Shown here in pieces: positions 1 through 5,991 of a stretch of DNA of 5,991 nucleotides (positions within the stretch are counted from its first letter, which is position 1; every line of letters starts with the position of its first letter). The DNA comes from an uncultured Actinomycetes bacterium (GTDB taxonomy: Bacteria > Actinomycetota > Actinomycetes > Nanopelagicales > Nanopelagicaceae). A program made the position numbers and the translations under genes. The stretch is from NCBI GenBank assembly GCA_903832395.1, contig CAILBF010000003.1, positions 1 through 5,991 of the forward strand. The letters run 5' to 3'. The notes beneath the pieces were generated by a model that searched no databases, was not told the origin of the DNA, and saw nothing but the letters and a program-made list of their open reading frames with translations.

Positions 1-207
1 AGATTAATGCCAGGAGTTCTTGGTAACCCAGAATCTTTGGATGAAGAGTCACACAATGCCGAGGGCTACCTTGAATATCCAAATTTCACTAAGCCTTCCA
101 CTTGGCGCGATATCGCAGTTCCAGAGATTTTATTGAGCGGAAATCATGGCGAAATCGCCAAATGGCGTAAAGCCGCGGCAGAAAAGCGCGCCGAGAATAA
201 TAACTAA
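1..207 (+). CDS. trmD: tRNA (guanine37-N1)-methyltransferase, C-terminal part (5' end outside window)
   Basis: TrmD transfers a methyl group from S-adenosylmethionine to N1 of G37, next to the anticodon of certain tRNAs, which prevents +1 frameshifting. Only the last 68 codons are present. The frame is open from base 1, so the ATG at 7 is internal. The visible part opens with RLMPGVLGN, the end of the SPOUT catalytic domain and the interdomain linker. The C-terminal tRNA-binding domain follows, with the conserved run EYPNFTKPSTWR, then VPEILLSGNH and the helix IAKWR. These are hallmark TrmD motifs, so the identification is firm. The protein stops about 14 residues after IAKWR, ending in a charged, Asn-rich tail. 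Many actinobacterial TrmDs continue with an Arg-rich RRPDLL-like helix that is missing here. The usual rpsP-rimM-trmD-rplS order would put rplS next, but a desaturase follows after a 37-base gap. Confidence 0.93.
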   Translation, partial: RLMPGVLGNPESLDEESHNAEGYLEYPNFTKPSTWRDIAVPEILLSGNHGEIAKWRKAAAEKRAENNN

Positions 208-232
208 CTGGCTAGTAGTCCTACTTCTGGCG

Positions 233-244
233 TAACCTACCTCC
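233..244 (+). promoter_or_regulatory. Possible -10 element for a leaderless desaturase transcript
   Basis: TAACCT at 233-238 matches the actinobacterial -10 pattern TANNNT. Six bases separate it from the ATG at 245, so the A of the start codon could be the transcription start. No purine-rich Shine-Dalgarno sequence precedes this ATG; the preceding bases are pyrimidine-rich. No convincing -35 hexamer is visible. The call rests on spacing and on the similar arrangement before the glutamine-synthetase-like gene. Confidence 0.4.
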
Positions 245-1210
245 ATGACTAGTGAGGCAGAATCAGTTCAAGCACGATTAATCCGCGATCTCGAACCAGT
301 TGTCGCAGTTGAACTTGAGCGCCACTTAGGGGTACAGAAGAATTGGTATCCACATGAGTATGTCCCATGGTCTGAGGGCCGCACCTTTGCCGGACCTCTC
401 AATGGTGATGCATGGGAAGCTAAAGATTCACGTCTTACCGCGGTAGCTCAAGACTCACTCGTTCTCAATCTTTTAACTGAAGATAATTTACCGAGCTACC
501 ACACTGAAATTGCAATCTCTATGGGCCGCGATGGCGCATGGGGAACGTGGATTGAACGCTGGACTGCCGAAGAGGCGCGTCACAGTATTGCTATCCGCGA
601 TTACTTAATGGCTACGCGTGGAGTTGATCCATATGAACTCGAAGATTTACGCATGGCGCACATGTCGCTTGGTTATCAGACTCCTTATGAGAACGACATG
701 TTGCACACTATTGCCTATGTTTCATTTCAAGAGCTAGCAACAAGAATCTCTCACCGAAACACTGGCAAGATTTCCGATGATCCCATTGCAGAAAATATGA
801 TGCAGCGCATTGCTTTGGATGAAAACTTACACATGCTTTTTTATCGCAACACTTTAGGTGCCGCCCTTGATATGGAACCAAATGCATCCATGCGCGCGAT
901 CACCGATGTTGTGACTAATTTTGGTATGCCAGGAGCAAATATGCCGGGCTTTGGGCGAAAAGCTGTACAGATAGCTTTAGCTGGAATTTACGATATGCAG
1001 CAACACTTGGATGAAGTAATTGCCCCAGTTTTACGCGCATGGAAAGTATTTGAACGAACCGACTTAAGCGCAGATGGCTTAAAGGCGCGCGAAGAGCTTT
1101 CAGCTTTCCTTGCCAAGACGGGTGCTGAAGCGGCGCGTTTTAATGAAAAGCGCGAGCTCTACTTTGAGCGCATGGTTGCTCGTGGGCAAGAGCCAAAAAG
1201 AATCTCGTAA
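245..1210 (+). CDS. Acyl-ACP desaturase-like soluble di-iron protein
   Basis: This is a 321-residue relative of soluble acyl-[acyl-carrier-protein] desaturases (plant stearoyl-ACP Delta9 desaturase, mycobacterial DesA1/DesA2). These enzymes use O2 and ferredoxin-type electrons to put a cis double bond into ACP-bound fatty acids in the cytosol. All six predicted iron ligands are visible: E79 (LLTEDNLPSYH), E110 and H113 (WTAEEARHS), E163 (SFQELATRISH), and E193 and H196 (DENLH). The 53-residue spacing from E110 to E163 equals that in the castor enzyme as I recall it. D192 before E193 and the tryptophan before TAEEARH are also family features. No signal peptide or membrane segment is seen. Length is between DesA2 (about 275) and DesA1 (about 338). 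The ATG is preceded by stops in frame and no ribosome-binding site, consistent with leaderless translation. An SDR gene follows after 28 bases on the same strand, so co-transcription is possible. Substrate chain length and double-bond position cannot be read from sequence. Confidence 0.9.
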   Translation: MTSEAESVQARLIRDLEPVVAVELERHLGVQKNWYPHEYVPWSEGRTFAGPLNGDAWEAKDSRLTAVAQDSLVLNLLTEDNLPSYHTEIAISMGRDGAWGTWIERWTAEEARHSIAIRDYLMATRGVDPYELEDLRMAHMSLGYQTPYENDMLHTIAYVSFQELATRISHRNTGKISDDPIAENMMQRIALDENLHMLFYRNTLGAALDMEPNASMRAITDVVTNFGMPGANMPGFGRKAVQIALAGIYDMQQHLDEVIAPVLRAWKVFERTDLSADGLKAREELSAFLAKTGAEAARFNEKRELYFERMVARGQEPKRIS

Positions 1211-1228
1211 TAGTTAGCAGTGAGCAGT

Positions 1229-1233
1229 AGGGA
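1229..1233 (+). promoter_or_regulatory. Ribosome-binding site for the SDR gene
   Basis: AGGGA lies 5 bases before a GTG at 1239 and supports that GTG as the start. The first SDR residues (MKELENRVALVTG) then give the normal distance to the nucleotide-binding loop. Having a clear site here, unlike before the desaturase, suggests this gene is translated from an internal position on a longer mRNA. Confidence 0.6.
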
Positions 1234-1238
1234 TAAGC

Positions 1239-2027
1239 GTGAAGGAATTAGAAAATAGGGTTGCTCTTGTTACCGGCGCGAGCAGAGGTATTGGCCGTGC
1301 GGTAAGTCTGGAGTTAGCTAAAGCCGGAGCTCAGTTAATTTTGGCCGGAAGAGATTTGGATGCCCTCAATGAGACCTCTAGGTTAATTTCTGAGTTAGGG
1401 ATCGGACCAGTTCCGCTTGTTTGCCCGATGAATTTACTGGATGTCGCGACAATTGACAGTGCAGTCAAAATCTCTCTAGATAAGTTCGGTCACATCGATG
1501 TTTTAGTAAACAACAGCGGGATTACTGGAAAATCTGCCCCGCTGTGGGAGCTAGATGAGAGCGAATGGGATGAGGCGATAGATACAAATCTCAAAGGCCC
1601 CTTCTTGGTTTCAAAAGCAGTAATCCCTTCAATGATTTCGCGAAAAAAGGGTTCGATTATTTTTATTGGATCTGTCACCGGAAAGCGTCCTCTCGTTAAT
1701 CGCAGCGTTTATGCCGCTTCCAAATTGGGTCTGGTCGGAATGATGCGCACCTTGGCCCTCGAACTTGGGAAAGAGGGAGTAAGAGTAAATCTCGTCTCAC
1801 CTGGATTTGTAGAAGGTCCACGTTTAGATGGTGTGATTGCCCAAGTTGCCCGCAATGAAGGAACCACATTGGAGGAGATGAAGGCCAAGTGGTTAGAGAT
1901 GATTCCTACGGGAAAATTTGTCTCACCTGAGGACATCGCGCAGGGGGTTCTATTTTTCGCATCCGATCGATCTAGATCTACTACTGGTGAAGACTTGAAT
2001 ATCTCGGGTGGATTAGTGATGTACTAA
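1239..2027 (+). CDS. Short-chain dehydrogenase/reductase (SDR, FabG-like)
   Basis: This is a 262-residue classical SDR, an NAD(P)-dependent Rossmann-fold alcohol/ketone oxidoreductase of the cytosol. Visible motifs in order are the cofactor loop TGASRGIG (12-19), NNSG (91-94, a common variant of NNAG), N117, Ser145 (IGS), and the catalytic YAASK with Tyr158 and Lys162, followed by SPGF. The Asn-Ser-Tyr-Lys tetrad is intact. R17 in the glycine loop and R38 after the second strand (LAGRD) suggest NADP(H), inferred from SDR cofactor rules. The substrate is not evident. Homology alone allows a 3-oxoacyl-ACP reductase role, and the desaturase upstream could fit that. The downstream amidotransferase overlaps this gene by one base (TAATG), and a ligase and aldehyde dehydrogenase are adjacent. 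This favours an alcohol-oxidising or aldehyde-reducing step in a gamma-glutamylated amine pathway, as next to M. tuberculosis aldC and glnA4. Start is GTG with an AGGGA site. Confidence 0.9.
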   Translation: MKELENRVALVTGASRGIGRAVSLELAKAGAQLILAGRDLDALNETSRLISELGIGPVPLVCPMNLLDVATIDSAVKISLDKFGHIDVLVNNSGITGKSAPLWELDESEWDEAIDTNLKGPFLVSKAVIPSMISRKKGSIIFIGSVTGKRPLVNRSVYAASKLGLVGMMRTLALELGKEGVRVNLVSPGFVEGPRLDGVIAQVARNEGTTLEEMKAKWLEMIPTGKFVSPEDIAQGVLFFASDRSRSTTGEDLNISGGLVMY

Positions 2028-2770
2028 TGAGTGCGAATCGCAAACGCGTAATTTTTATTGAGCACGACCATGTAAGTGACGGCGGACCGATTTGGACTCA
2101 GTTTGAACGACGCGGATACGACATAACTCGATTCATCATTGTCGATGAAGAAAATGCCAAAACACCAAATGTCACGCCGGTGTGGCCAGATTTATTGAGC
2201 TTCGATGTCGTTGTCGTAATGGGCGCGCCATTTGCCGCCTATGACGATGAACGAATTGGGAATTGGCTTCTTCCACAAGTTGAAAAAATGCACGAAGTAC
2301 ATAATGCGGGAATTCCAGTGATGGGAATCTGTTTTGGTGGTCAACTCATGTCACGAGTATTAGGCGGAACGGTATCCCGTTCGCCACGCGCTGAGCTTGG
2401 TTGGTATGAGATTGAAAGCGTTGATGAAACTCTTATTCCTAAAGGACCGTGGTTTCAATATCACTGGGACCGCTTTACTTTCCCGCCCGGATCAACCGAG
2501 ATTGCACGCAATGAACTCTGCCCGCAAGCCTATGTATATGGGCGCACATTAGGGATGCAGTTTCATCCAGAGATTGATTTAAAAGTTTTGGATATGTGGC
2601 TTGCAATGGAGGGCGGATGCGCCGAGGTTGAATCCGAGGGCATCGTTGTTGAGGAGTTGCGAAAGCAGACTAAAGATTTAGAGGCACAAAGCAATCAGCG
2701 CGGCTACGACTTAGTTGATCAATTTCTTGACCGAGTCGCGACCGCGCCGATAGTAAAAATTAATCGTTAG
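2027..2770 (+). CDS. Class I glutamine amidotransferase-like protein, possible gamma-glutamyl amide hydrolase
   Basis: This 247-residue single-domain protein has the class I glutamine amidotransferase fold, which hydrolyses gamma-glutamyl amides through a Cys-His-Glu triad. The nucleophile elbow is GICFGGQ with Cys102, and the His-Glu pair is in MQFHPE (His180, Glu182). VVVVMGAP (62-68), LGWYEIE (124-130) and FQYHWDRF (143-150) resemble the stand-alone GMP-synthase-like GATase1 subgroup rather than the PuuD peptidase C26 type. No synthetase domain is fused, so it probably acts alone as a hydrolase. After residue 200 there is a charged, partly helical extension of about 45 residues with no recognised motif. 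It overlaps the SDR stop by one base (TAATG), indicating translational coupling. Its 3' end overlaps the convergent aldehyde dehydrogenase gene by 11 bp. From context I infer release of glutamate from a gamma-glutamyl intermediate; a general glutamine-hydrolysing or detoxifying role remains possible. Confidence 0.85.
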   Translation: MSANRKRVIFIEHDHVSDGGPIWTQFERRGYDITRFIIVDEENAKTPNVTPVWPDLLSFDVVVVMGAPFAAYDDERIGNWLLPQVEKMHEVHNAGIPVMGICFGGQLMSRVLGGTVSRSPRAELGWYEIESVDETLIPKGPWFQYHWDRFTFPPGSTEIARNELCPQAYVYGRTLGMQFHPEIDLKVLDMWLAMEGGCAEVESEGIVVEELRKQTKDLEAQSNQRGYDLVDQFLDRVATAPIVKINR

Positions 2771-4118
2771 AGATAAATACGTTCTTAACTTCGGTAAATG
2801 AATCAAGTGCATCAGGACCAAGTTCGCGTCCTAAGCCCGACTGCTTAAATCCACCAAATGGTGTCCAGAAACGCACCGATGAGTTGGAGTTAACCGATAG
2901 GGCGCCAGTATCAATTCCGCGAGATACGCGCAGAGCACGCCCAACATCGCGCGTCCAAATTGAACCCGATAAGCCGTACTCACTGTCATTGGCCATTGCA
3001 ATTGCCTCAGCCTCATCCTCAAAGGTCATAACCGATACAACTGGTCCAAAGATCTCTTCGCGCCACGAACGGGCCTGAGTATTTTTAGGAAGTAGAACGG
3101 TTGGTGCCATCCAGTAACCAGGACCTGTTGGTGCACTGCCTTTAAAGGCAATCGGCTCATCGAGGAATGACTCAACGACATCGAACTGCTTCTTTGAAAT
3201 CAGTGGTCCCATATCCGCTGTTGCAAGATTTGGATCTTCAACTCGGAACTTCTTGACCGCAACTTCAAAGTGCTCCATGAAAGTATCGAAGGCGGATTTT
3301 TGAACCAAGATTCGAGAACGCGAACAGCAATCCTGACCGGCATTATCAAAGACGGCTCCAGGTGCACCTGCTGCAGCTTTTGCAATATCTGCATCGGCAA
3401 AAATAATATTTGAACTTTTGCCACCGAGTTCGAGCGTTACACGCTTAACTTGCTCAGCGCATCCGACCATGATCTGTTTTCCGACAGTGGTTGAGCCGGT
3501 GAAGACAACTTTGCGCACAAGTGGGTGAGTAACAAAGCGATTACCAACGACGCTTCCTTTACCTGGCAAAACATTAAAGACTCCCTCTGGAATTCCAGCG
3601 AGCAGAGCAAGTTCACCTAAACGAATCGCGCTGAGTGGCGTGTATTCAGCTGGCTTTAGAACAACGGTATTACCGGCGGCAAGTGCTGGGGCAAATCCCC
3701 ATCCAGCAATCGGCATTGGAAAGTTCCATGGAACGATGATGCCAACGACGCCAAGAGGCTCCTTAAAAGTTACATCTATTCCACCGGCAACAGGAATCTG
3801 TCGACCAAATAAACGCTCAGGGGCAGCGGCGTAGTACATCAAAGTGTTAGCAACATTGTCGGCTTCCCACAGCGCATTGCCGCGAGTATGGCCAGAGTTT
3901 GTAATCTCTAACTGTGCTAACTCTTCTCGGTGATCGGTAACGACTTGTGAGAAGCTGCGCAATAAACGTGCGCGCTCACCTGGTGCGATGTGGCGCCATG
4001 TATCAAAGGCTTTCGCGGCCTTTGCAATTACATGATCCGTTGCCTCTAAATCTAAGTGAGGAACATTTTTAACAATTTCTTCGGTGGCAGGATTGATTAC
4101 ATCATATGAAGTAGACAC
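2760..4118 (-). CDS. NAD(P)-dependent aldehyde dehydrogenase (AldC/PuuC-like)
   Basis: This aldehyde dehydrogenase (452 residues from the chosen start) oxidises an aldehyde to a carboxylate. Visible features in order are NPAT (9-12), PWNFP with oxyanion-hole Asn131, LKPAE (154-158), FTGST (206-210), the general base Glu230 in LELGGKS, the catalytic Cys264 in GQDCC, and EEIFGPV (354-360). All core residues are present. The Glu at the end of KPAE usually pairs with NAD rather than NADP. I start at GTG 4118, seven bases after the ligase stop. This places NPAT near the N-terminus as in the family. A longer ATG reading from 4274 would overlap the ligase by about 149 bp and encode a non-homologous leader. 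Only a weak AAAGG lies 13 bases upstream, so translation is probably coupled to the ligase. It likely oxidises a gamma-glutamyl aldehyde, as PuuC does and as proposed for AldC-type neighbours of GlnA4. The exact substrate is inferred. Confidence 0.9.
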   Translation of the reverse strand: MSTSYDVINPATEEIVKNVPHLDLEATDHVIAKAAKAFDTWRHIAPGERARLLRSFSQVVTDHREELAQLEITNSGHTRGNALWEADNVANTLMYYAAAPERLFGRQIPVAGGIDVTFKEPLGVVGIIVPWNFPMPIAGWGFAPALAAGNTVVLKPAEYTPLSAIRLGELALLAGIPEGVFNVLPGKGSVVGNRFVTHPLVRKVVFTGSTTVGKQIMVGCAEQVKRVTLELGGKSSNIIFADADIAKAAAGAPGAVFDNAGQDCCSRSRILVQKSAFDTFMEHFEVAVKKFRVEDPNLATADMGPLISKKQFDVVESFLDEPIAFKGSAPTGPGYWMAPTVLLPKNTQARSWREEIFGPVVSVMTFEDEAEAIAMANDSEYGLSGSIWTRDVGRALRVSRGIDTGALSVNSNSSVRFWTPFGGFKQSGLGRELGPDALDSFTEVKNVFISND

Positions 4119-4125
4119 GTTTGAT

Positions 4126-5484
4126 TTAGAACCTTTCGAAGTTGCGGAATAGTTCCCAGTCGGTAATTGCTTTACCGTATGCGGAAAGTTCAATCTTTGC
4201 CATGTTGGCATAGTGGGCTTGTACTTCGGCGCCAAAGGTCTCTTTGATCCAAGCGCTATTTTCCCAAAGTTCAAGCGCCTCAGTCATAGTTGATGGCAGT
4301 CTGGCAGAGTCTTCTGCGTAAGCATTTCCTTGGAAAGCTGGTCCTAGAACCATTTTATTTTTAATGCCATCAAGGCCTGCAGCGATAATTCCAGAGACGG
4401 CTAAGTAGGGGTTCACATCTCCACCAGCAGTTCGATTCTCAAGGCGCAGACTTGCACCCTTTCCAACAAGTCGAAGCGCGCAGGTGCGGTTATCGCGGCC
4501 CCACAGAATCGCGGTAGGTGCGAATGAGCCGGGAACAAAACGCTTGTATGAGTTGATATTAGGTGCAAATAAAAGCGTCATCTCTTTCAAGTGCGCGATT
4601 TGTCCGGCAACGAATTGACGGCCGATATCACTCATGCCCTGCTCTTTGTCATTGTCATCGGCCATAACCATTGAACCATCGAGCCCACGGAATGAAAGGT
4701 GGATATGGGAAGAGTTGCCCTCTTTTTCATTGGGCTTAGCCATAAAGGTCAAGGCGTAACCATCTTGAGATGCAATCTCCTTGGCACCATTTTTATAAAT
4801 CACATGGTTGTCGCAGTTTGAAAGCGCATCAGAGTATTTAAATGCAATCTCATGTTGACCAAAGTTGCACTCACCCTTTACGGATTCAACTGTCATTCCA
4901 GCCTTTGCCATTGAAAGGCGGATACGGCGCAAGAGAGGTTCAATTCGCGAGCCACCTAGGATTGAATAATCTACGTTGTATTGATTAACTGGAATTAGGT
5001 TTTTGTAACCCTTATTCCAAGCCTCTTCATAAGTATCTTTATAAACCACAAACTCTAACTCTGTTCCGCACATTGCCTCCATGCCTGCATCGGCCAAAGC
5101 TTTAACTTGCTTGCGCAGAATTTGGCGAGGGGAGGCCACGACATCGGTGTGATCGAGCCACTGAACATCGGCTAAAACTAAAACTGCCCCTGGCTGCCAA
5201 TCGATTAAACGCAAAGTGCTCATGTCGGGAACCAAGGCAAAGTCGCTATAGCCGCGCTCCCATGAGGACATTGTGTAGCCTTCAACGGTATTCATGTCGA
5301 CATCAACGGCTAATAAATAATTACAGCCCTCGGTGCCGTGTTTTAGGACCTCATCAATGAAGAACTGACCATGGATTCGCTTTCCAGTTAAGCGACCTTG
5401 CATATCGGTCATTGCAACAACGACGGTATCTATGGATCCGTCGGCCACCCCTGCTTTTAAATCTTCAATCGACATTGATTTCAT
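4126..5484 (-). CDS. Glutamine synthetase-like gamma-glutamyl-amine/amino-alcohol ligase (GlnA3/GlnA4/PuuA group)
   Basis: This 452-residue glutamine synthetase superfamily member probably joins glutamate to an amine with ATP, rather than making glutamine from ammonia. It has the N-terminal beta-grasp (about 15-110) and the catalytic domain. Motifs are TELEF (E142, E144, metal ligands), GECNFGQHEI (E205, E212), the run DNHVIYKNGAKEIA (225-238), SSHIHLSF (H260, H262), NSYKRFVPGSFAP (311-323), and ENRTAGGDVNPYL (349-361). The GECNFGQHEI, YKNGAKEIA and RTAGGDVNPYL wording is what I recall for GlnA3/GlnA4 and related enzymes. The canonical adenylylation-loop sequence NLYDLP of GlnA1 is absent. 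It is the first gene after a terminator and is followed seven bases later by an aldehyde dehydrogenase, with a permease upstream. Known relatives act on polyamines (GlnA3, PuuA) or ethanolamine (Streptomyces GlnA4); which applies here cannot be told from motifs. ATG at 5484 is preferred over the in-frame ATG at 5475 because of the -10 spacing. Confidence 0.88.
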   Translation of the reverse strand: MKSMSIEDLKAGVADGSIDTVVVAMTDMQGRLTGKRIHGQFFIDEVLKHGTEGCNYLLAVDVDMNTVEGYTMSSWERGYSDFALVPDMSTLRLIDWQPGAVLVLADVQWLDHTDVVASPRQILRKQVKALADAGMEAMCGTELEFVVYKDTYEEAWNKGYKNLIPVNQYNVDYSILGGSRIEPLLRRIRLSMAKAGMTVESVKGECNFGQHEIAFKYSDALSNCDNHVIYKNGAKEIASQDGYALTFMAKPNEKEGNSSHIHLSFRGLDGSMVMADDNDKEQGMSDIGRQFVAGQIAHLKEMTLLFAPNINSYKRFVPGSFAPTAILWGRDNRTCALRLVGKGASLRLENRTAGGDVNPYLAVSGIIAAGLDGIKNKMVLGPAFQGNAYAEDSARLPSTMTEALELWENSAWIKETFGAEVQAHYANMAKIELSAYGKAITDWELFRNFERF

Positions 5485-5496
5485 AGGGCGATGCTA
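5485..5496 (-). promoter_or_regulatory. Possible -10 element for a leaderless ligase transcript
   Basis: On the minus strand TAGCAT (5496 down to 5491) matches TANNNT and ends six bases before the ATG at 5484. There is no Shine-Dalgarno sequence. TTGTAG at 5522-5517 is a poor, too distant -35 candidate (20-base spacer). The same spacing occurs before the desaturase. The site lies just downstream of the permease terminator, as expected for an independent promoter driving the ligase and aldehyde dehydrogenase. Confidence 0.4.
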
Positions 5497-5526
5497 TCTA
5501 TTTGAGGGAAGAAAATCTACAAAGCG

Positions 5527-5556
5527 AAACCCCTGCCGCTTTCGCGACAGGGGTTT
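5527..5556 (-). terminator. Hairpin terminator after the permease gene
   Basis: A perfect 9-bp inverted repeat pairs AAACCCCTG (5527-5535) with CAGGGGTTT (5548-5556). Inside it, after one C-A mismatch, three more pairs (CGC with GCG) close a TTTC loop. It sits 17 bases after the permease stop in the minus direction and before the ligase promoter region. On the minus strand the stem ends in GGGGTTT, followed by a broken T-rich tail, so a rho-independent terminator is likely. It would separate the permease transcript from the ligase transcript. Confidence 0.8.
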
Positions 5557-5573
5557 CTAGTGTTAGTGCTCTT

Positions 5574-5991
5574 TTATGAGTTGATATTGCTTCGTGGGCC
5601 GGTGAACCACTTCTTGGCCGACAAACTCCACCAAGCGGCGAGAATGATTAGCGCACCACCGGTAATAATTGGAGCGTAGTTAACTGCAGTCCACGTAAAG
5701 TCTTTATTACCTGGAGTTCCAGCTGGTGCGAATGGCAAGATGAAGTAAACGGAGATGATTGCAATCTCAGCAACTGCAATTGTGCACATCCACTTGTATT
5801 TAGATCCAAGCGTCCACTGACCACCCTTAAATGAATCTCCAGCCTTAAGGCGCAAATAAATTGGAATCAAGAAGGCAAGGTAGAGAGAGATTACGCAGAC
5901 CGAAACGACGGCGTAGAAAGCTGTTGGTACACCACTTGGACTCTTCCAAAGTGCTGGAAGAGTCATAGCGATTCCACCGATTGCCGATGCC
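5574..5991 (-). CDS. APC-superfamily amino acid/amine permease, C-terminal part (5' end outside window)
   Basis: The last 138 codons or so of an integral membrane transporter are present. The frame stays open to the right edge (residues ASAIGGIA precede the ATG at 5966), so that ATG is internal. Three hydrophobic helices are visible: one beginning at TAFYAVVSVCVISLYLAF, one around KWMCTIAVAEIAIISVYFIL, and one around NYAPIITGGALIILAAWW. A hydrophilic linker containing QWTLGSKYKW separates the first two. NYAPI, SAKKWFTGP and the LGSKYKW step resemble the end of APC-family amino acid, GABA or polyamine permeases (GabP/BAT-like). Members are plasma-membrane secondary transporters. Position just upstream of a gamma-glutamyl ligase and aldehyde dehydrogenase suggests import of the amine that these enzymes use. 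The gene ends in its own terminator, so it is probably transcribed separately from the ligase. The substrate cannot be assigned from this fragment. Confidence 0.8.
   Translation of the reverse strand, partial: ASAIGGIAMTLPALWKSPSGVPTAFYAVVSVCVISLYLAFLIPIYLRLKAGDSFKGGQWTLGSKYKWMCTIAVAEIAIISVYFILPFAPAGTPGNKDFTWTAVNYAPIITGGALIILAAWWSLSAKKWFTGPRSNINS

Noticed and set aside
1490..1936. Two minus-strand open frames (62 and 75 codons) inside the SDR gene
   Set aside because: They are antisense to a well-supported gene, match nothing recognisable and have no start signals.
2831..3834. Several short open frames on both strands within the aldehyde dehydrogenase gene
   Set aside because: All overlap a complete enzyme with intact motifs; they are out-of-frame or antisense and resemble no protein.
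4119..4274. N-terminal extension of the aldehyde dehydrogenase starting at an ATG at 4274
   Set aside because: It lies almost wholly inside the 3' end of the ligase gene in another frame, shows no aldehyde dehydrogenase similarity, and the GTG at 4118 gives a normal family N-terminus.
5485..5573. GlnR-type operator or nitrogen-responsive site before the ligase gene
   Set aside because: GTTTC/GAAAC-like bases here belong to the terminator stem, and no properly spaced gTnAC-n6-GaAAC pair is seen.
1..5991. CRISPR array, insertion sequence, tRNA or attachment site
   Set aside because: No direct repeats, terminal inverted repeats, transposase motifs or tRNA-like cloverleaf were seen by eye on either strand; the only clear inverted repeat is the terminator at 5527-5556.

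Overview
The window looks like part of a streamlined, moderate-GC actinobacterial genome. A freshwater Nanopelagicales (acI, Planktophila-like) chromosome would fit. This rests on the actinobacterial character of the proteins, dense packing (gaps of 7 to 89 bases, overlapping stops and starts), GTG starts, and two genes whose ATG sits about 6 nt after a TANNNT hexamer with no Shine-Dalgarno sequence, as in leaderless actinobacterial genes. The lineage is an inference, since no database search was possible.

Layout, left to right. The plus strand carries the 3' end of trmD (tRNA m1G37 methyltransferase), a complete soluble acyl-ACP desaturase-like di-iron protein, an SDR oxidoreductase, and a class I glutamine amidotransferase-like hydrolase. 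The SDR stop and the amidotransferase start overlap by one base. The minus strand, read from the right edge inward, carries the C-terminal part of an APC-family permease, a strong hairpin terminator, a glutamine-synthetase-like ligase, and an NAD(P)-dependent aldehyde dehydrogenase. The two sets converge, and the last codons of the amidotransferase and aldehyde dehydrogenase genes overlap by 11 bp. No stretch over 300 bases lacks a gene.

Five adjacent genes form a coherent set: permease, gamma-glutamyl ligase (GlnA3/GlnA4/PuuA-like), dehydrogenase (SDR), aldehyde dehydrogenase and glutamine amidotransferase-type hydrolase. This is the logic of a gamma-glutamylation route for amines or amino alcohols: import, capping with glutamate, oxidation to aldehyde, oxidation to acid, and release of glutamate. 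The same four enzyme types are neighbours in Mycobacterium tuberculosis (Rv2857c SDR, Rv2858c aldC, Rv2859c amidotransferase, Rv2860c glnA4), recalled from knowledge. Here they are split into two convergent units. An SDR in place of a PuuB-type flavin oxidase hints at an amino-alcohol substrate such as ethanolamine, but this is unproven. I see no mobile element, CRISPR array, tRNA or rRNA. The window looks like ordinary metabolic chromosome with one interesting catabolic cluster.
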